Both the position numbers and the translations under genes were made by a program. Below the pieces are notes generated by a model. The model did no database searches and was not told the DNA's origin. It worked only from the letters and a program-made list of their open reading frames with translations. A stretch of 9,387 bases of DNA from NCBI GenBank assembly GCA_022574115.1, contig JACZSS010000059.1, positions 1 to 9,387 on the forward strand, read 5' to 3'. This DNA is from Candidatus Heimdallarchaeota archaeon (GTDB taxonomy: Archaea; Asgardarchaeota; Heimdallarchaeia; Heimdallarchaeales; Kariarchaeaceae). Numbering within the stretch: position 1 is the first letter of the stretch; every line of letters begins with the position of its first letter. Below are positions 6,621 through 9,387 of this stretch, one piece after another.

Positions 6621-6963
6621 ATAGTATATTTTGTTTTTTCATATATAAACTAACAGATGAAACATGGCACATCACACATATTAACTCCAATATTATAGCA
6701 TTCATACAAATTATTCAACTAATATTGTATTAACGGGTTGTTAGGATTCATATAATAAGCATTTTATCTTATTCTCAGCAGACTGACGCTATAATGAAAG
6801 TAAAGGTGTCATAATCGCAATTATATCTCCATATTTTCGGATATATGATCATAATAGGACTCAATATTGGACGTATTAAACTTCTACATTAATGGTAATA
6901 ATATTTCTCCATTTCAATATTCGATCAGTAACCTTCTAATTCATAAAGCTAAAACCCGACATA
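6621..6963. other. AT-rich divergent intergenic region (343 bases)
   Basis: This stretch separates the divergent doxX-like and comB-like genes. It contains the doxX TATA box at 6641-6650 and a 10-bp perfect palindrome, TATGATCATA, at 6844-6853 that could be an operator or chance. It also contains an AT-rich CTAATTCATAAA at about 6935-6946, some 18-29 bases before the comB-like ATG, as a weak promoter candidate. I see no convincing ORF, tRNA, hairpin terminator or tandem repeat. A small non-coding RNA cannot be excluded. Confidence 0.5.
6641..6650 (-). promoter_or_regulatory. TATA box of doxX-like gene
   Basis: The minus strand reads GTTTATATAT, a good archaeal TATA box, 21-30 bases before the ATG at 6620. 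No Shine-Dalgarno site is present (the spacer is AT-rich), so the mRNA is probably leaderless or nearly so. Confidence 0.5.
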
Positions 6964-7692
6964 ATGCTTGACACCTCCCTATTGGCAAAAAATCGAGATG
7001 AAACGATCGCTGTTAGGCAATTCGTAGAAGGGGTCTTAAAGAGCGCAGAGATGGGAGGTATATCGGTTATTATTGATGTATTTAGGGCATCAAACACCAT
7101 ATTAGCTTTGGTTGATGCCGGAGCTCGCGTGACACCGGTAGAGACTATTGGGGAAGCAATGCTTTTCCCCGATCACATTAAAGTGGGTGAAAAAGACGGT
7201 AAGAAATACCAATTATTTGACTTTGACAATAGTCCAGTTGCCATAGACAAACAAAAGGAATTATTTGCAGGCAAAAAAGTGGTAGTAAGATCTACAAATG
7301 GCACGAAAGGAATTGTTAACGCCTTGGGGTCTGAGGCTATACTTATAACGACATTTCGAAATCTTAGTTCAACTGTTGATTATTGTTTACAAAAATATGA
7401 TGCTGGATACCCAATTTCATTCATTGCTATGGGGTCTAGGGGTAGACCGCGGATTGAAGATGTTTATTGCGCCAAGATGTGTTATTATGAAATACTGGAG
7501 AAAATTGATCCAGAAGATAAATCACTCAAATCTATGGATAATCCCTGGAATGGAAATTGGATACAAGACATTAAGGATAAAAGATTTAACACGGATGATC
7601 ATCGAAAAATTGATTGGGAGTACGCTCTGGTCTTGAACACCACTAATACAGTCCTATTGTTCAATCAAGTGACCTTTGAAATCGGGAAGTGA
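6964..7692 (+). CDS. comB: ComB-family protein (2-phosphosulfolactate phosphatase homologue)
   Basis: The 242-residue protein matches the ComB family across its full usual length. ComB is a Mg-dependent phosphatase that converts 2-phosphosulfolactate to sulfolactate, step two of one route to coenzyme M. Family landmarks are in order: VIIDVFRASNTI (Asp38, Arg41), a VGEKDG loop with Glu76, FDFDNSPV with Asn89 and Ser90, RSTNGTKGI at 109-117, TFRNLSSTVDY with Asn133, AMGSRGRPRIEDVYCAKM with Glu165-Asp166, and a C-terminal DWEYALVLN segment. The core acidic and Asn/Thr residues all appear intact, so it is probably an active phosphatase. Its substrate is inferred only from family. No ComA, ComC, ComDE or methanogenesis gene is in the window, and ComB homologues in non-methanogens often have unknown roles. 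The start ATG at 6964 places the first core strand at residue 34. It converges with the CNNM-type gene, leaving a 13-base gap. Confidence 0.85.
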   Translation: MLDTSLLAKNRDETIAVRQFVEGVLKSAEMGGISVIIDVFRASNTILALVDAGARVTPVETIGEAMLFPDHIKVGEKDGKKYQLFDFDNSPVAIDKQKELFAGKKVVVRSTNGTKGIVNALGSEAILITTFRNLSSTVDYCLQKYDAGYPISFIAMGSRGRPRIEDVYCAKMCYYEILEKIDPEDKSLKSMDNPWNGNWIQDIKDKRFNTDDHRKIDWEYALVLNTTNTVLLFNQVTFEIGK

Positions 7693-7705
7693 ATACCGGC
7701 CTCGA

Positions 7706-9121
7706 TCAAGTTTTAGATTCTTTAGACGTTATTTGGCCAGCAACTTGTTCATTTTGACTAGGGTTTTTCTCTTTGTCATTTTCATCATTTAATCTAATTG
7801 TTTCAGCGGTTTTTTGAGAAGAAACTCCCTTTGTTACTTCTACAGTGGCAATACGATTACCTTCCATTTTTAAAATCTTAAATGAATAAGTATCGATGTC
7901 TAAAACGGATCCTTCAGTTGGTACAGATTCAACATTTTCGAGGATGAATCCCGCGAGGGTCATTGAATCAAGAGCCACAAGATCAATATTGAATGCAGCG
8001 TTAAACTCATCTAGAATTATATTTGCACTAACCGTAATTGTTTGATCAGTGATATTTTGGATATAGCGAGAATCCAGATCATCAAATTCGTCATCTATTT
8101 CACCAAATATTTCCTCAATAATATCCTCAATAGTCACTAAACCTTCAACAGACCCAAATTCATCAATAACAACTGCCACATGAGATCGTCGTTTCTGCAT
8201 TTTACGAAATAACACATCTAATAACATTCCTTCATGTATAGTAACCACGTTTCTCAGAAGTGATCTCAATTTTGATTCAGGTTTTGAAAAATAGGTATTC
8301 ATGATATCTTTAATATGTACGAAACCAACTAATTGATCGAGTTCCTTTTCAAATACTGGAAATCTTGAAAATCCGGTTTCAGCCGCTGTTTTTAATATGG
8401 TTTGTAAATCTGTATTGATGTCAAAACCTATGATTTTATACCGAGGAGTCAAAATTTCTTTCACAGGCCGATCTGTGAAGCTAAGCGTCCGTTCGATTAA
8501 CTGATACTCAGTAGCATCAATTTCTCCTTCTTCTTTGCTAGTGGCAATAATTACCTTAAGTTCATCTTCAGAGTACACCTCCTTGTACACAACCTTCACA
8601 GGATTGAGTCTAAACAATTTAAGAATGGCAAATGATGTCCATCGAAATAAATGGGTTAAAGGGGACACAAACTTTCCGTAAAAATATGTGAATGGGGATA
8701 TATAACGTGATATTTTCTCAATTTTTTCCGTGGTTAACGTTTTTGGGGCTATCTCACCAAAAATAGAATATAAGAAGAGTATAATGAAAAAGCCTAAAAT
8801 AAGCGAGGATAATTCTACCGTAGACGCAGATATTGAGATATTCAAAGCGTCAATTAAGGTTTCAACAAAGGGTCTAAAAAATTTTTGGCCTAAAAATCCG
8901 AAGGCCAAGGTAGTTGCAGTTATCCCTATTTGAAGGCCATTGATGTACAGATTGAGATTAGCCATTATGTTTTTCAAATATTTGCTTCCAAACCCGCCTT
9001 CATCTATTAATAATGTAAGTCGAGCTCTGGAGAGTCTCAAGAGCGAGAACTCTGAAACAACAAACAAAGCATTGACGAGTAAAAGTAAGACGAGTATCGA
9101 AAAATCAACAATGGTTGGCAT
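7706..9121 (-). CDS. CNNM/CorC-type transporter with DUF21, CBS pair and CorC_HlyC domain
   Basis: This 471-residue membrane protein belongs to the hemolysin-C/CorC/CNNM family, linked to Mg2+ (and Co2+ or Na+-coupled) export or homeostasis. Residues 1-180 form the DUF21/CNNM membrane domain. Conserved features there are NALFVVSEFSLLRLSRARL at 17-35, LQIGITATTLAFGFLG at 63-78, and FGEIAPKTL at 121-129, which carries the family's helix-breaking Pro near the ion site. A pair of CBS domains follows: CBS1 at about 222-275 (ILTPRYKIIGFD...LVGFVHIKDIM) and CBS2 at about 290-338 (VAVVIDEFGSVEGLVTIEDI). These usually bind ATP/Mg and gate transport. The CorC_HlyC domain occupies about 355-430, and a hydrophilic tail of about 40 residues ends the protein. 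The start ATG at 9121 sits just before the first membrane helix. A possible TATA-like CATAAATTA lies 40-48 bases upstream (9161-9169). Substrate and direction are inferred from the family only. Confidence 0.92.
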   Translation of the reverse strand: MPTIVDFSILVLLLLVNALFVVSEFSLLRLSRARLTLLIDEGGFGSKYLKNIMANLNLYINGLQIGITATTLAFGFLGQKFFRPFVETLIDALNISISASTVELSSLILGFFIILFLYSIFGEIAPKTLTTEKIEKISRYISPFTYFYGKFVSPLTHLFRWTSFAILKLFRLNPVKVVYKEVYSEDELKVIIATSKEEGEIDATEYQLIERTLSFTDRPVKEILTPRYKIIGFDINTDLQTILKTAAETGFSRFPVFEKELDQLVGFVHIKDIMNTYFSKPESKLRSLLRNVVTIHEGMLLDVLFRKMQKRRSHVAVVIDEFGSVEGLVTIEDIIEEIFGEIDDEFDDLDSRYIQNITDQTITVSANIILDEFNAAFNIDLVALDSMTLAGFILENVESVPTEGSVLDIDTYSFKILKMEGNRIATVEVTKGVSSQKTAETIRLNDENDKEKNPSQNEQVAGQITSKESKT

Positions 9122-9387
9122 GTAAGCGAAATTTTCTCCAAAAGTCCAAGGATCTGCTTCTAATTTATGATCAGTAAATTACACTCAAAAAGATTCTTCA
9201 TCGAGTCCGTAATTTTATTCAAGTAATAAGAGAGATGTGAAAAACACTAGTCGAGAGGTAAATAGAAGTAGGTCCAATCTGCTTTGTACAAATGAAAATT
9301 GCTCTAATAAAGAAATTGTAGTGCTAATTTTAGGGAAATATTAACTATGTTTTTAATTTATGATTTTCAGTAAAAGTTAATAATACT
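9122..9387. other. AT-rich non-coding end of window
   Basis: These 266 bases upstream of the CNNM-type gene contain its presumed promoter (AT-rich element at 9161-9169 on the minus strand). Only trivial ORFs occur, such as a nine-codon one at 9291. I see no RNA gene or repeat. The region continues beyond the window, so part of it may serve a neighbouring divergent gene. Confidence 0.4.

Noticed and set aside
6686..6871. Inverted pair TCCAATATT / AATATTGGA about 170 bases apart, plus three copies of ATTCATA in the same intergenic region
   Set aside because: In a region this AT-rich, such short matches are expected by chance; they show no regular spacing.
7376..7636. 86-codon ORF on the plus strand
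   Set aside because: It lies wholly inside the comB-like gene in another frame, and only the comB frame shows conserved motifs.
8730..9125. Two short plus-strand ORFs
   Set aside because: They are antisense to the membrane domain of the CNNM-type gene; no independent evidence supports them.
1..9387. CRISPR array, transposon, tRNA/rRNA or defence island
   Set aside because: Reading both strands, I found no regularly spaced repeats, transposase or integrase motifs, cloverleaf-like sequences or nuclease/helicase cassettes.

Overview
The window looks like a piece of an AT-rich archaeal genome. I would guess an Asgard archaeon of the Heimdall/Loki type, but that is inference from gene content rather than proof. 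Four pointers to Archaea: (1) TATA-like boxes lie about 20-32 bases upstream of several start codons, while convincing Shine-Dalgarno sites are missing. (2) An oligo-T stretch follows one gene directly, as in archaeal termination. (3) There is a sequon-rich NosD-type beta-helix surface protein with a signal peptide and a C-terminal anchor-like segment. (4) There is a ComB-family gene. The long 23-residue leucine-rich-repeat protein would also fit an Asgard genome. No rRNA or tRNA is present to settle the taxonomy.

Layout, left to right: the 3' portion of an acyl-CoA (propionyl-CoA type) carboxylase carboxyltransferase gene (+, cut by the window edge); a leucine-rich-repeat gene (+) split into two overlapping frames by an apparent single-base frameshift; an enoyl-CoA hydratase (-), convergent with it and sharing its CTAG stop; a divergent 186-base promoter region; a 3-hydroxybutyryl-CoA-type dehydrogenase (+); a secreted NosD-like beta-helix protein (-), convergent and overlapping by 13 bases; a DoxX-family membrane protein (-); a 343-base AT-rich divergent region; a ComB-like 2-phosphosulfolactate phosphatase homologue (+); and a CNNM/CorC-type CBS-domain transporter (-). 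The last 266 bases hold no gene that I can support.

Three of the genes act on CoA thioesters. Enoyl-CoA hydratase and 3-hydroxyacyl-CoA dehydrogenase catalyse consecutive steps of beta-oxidation (or, in reverse, of C4 acyl-CoA synthesis). The carboxyltransferase would carboxylate propionyl-CoA, the end product of odd-chain or branched substrates. They lie near each other but in separate transcription units. The other genes (surface protein, DoxX, ComB-like, CNNM) show no evident shared pathway. I see no mobile element, CRISPR array, defence cassette or clearly new multi-gene system. The most noteworthy points are the frameshifted LRR gene, the ComB homologue without visible coenzyme M partners, the terminator-like T-run inside a neighbouring coding region, and the uniform TATA-to-start spacing.
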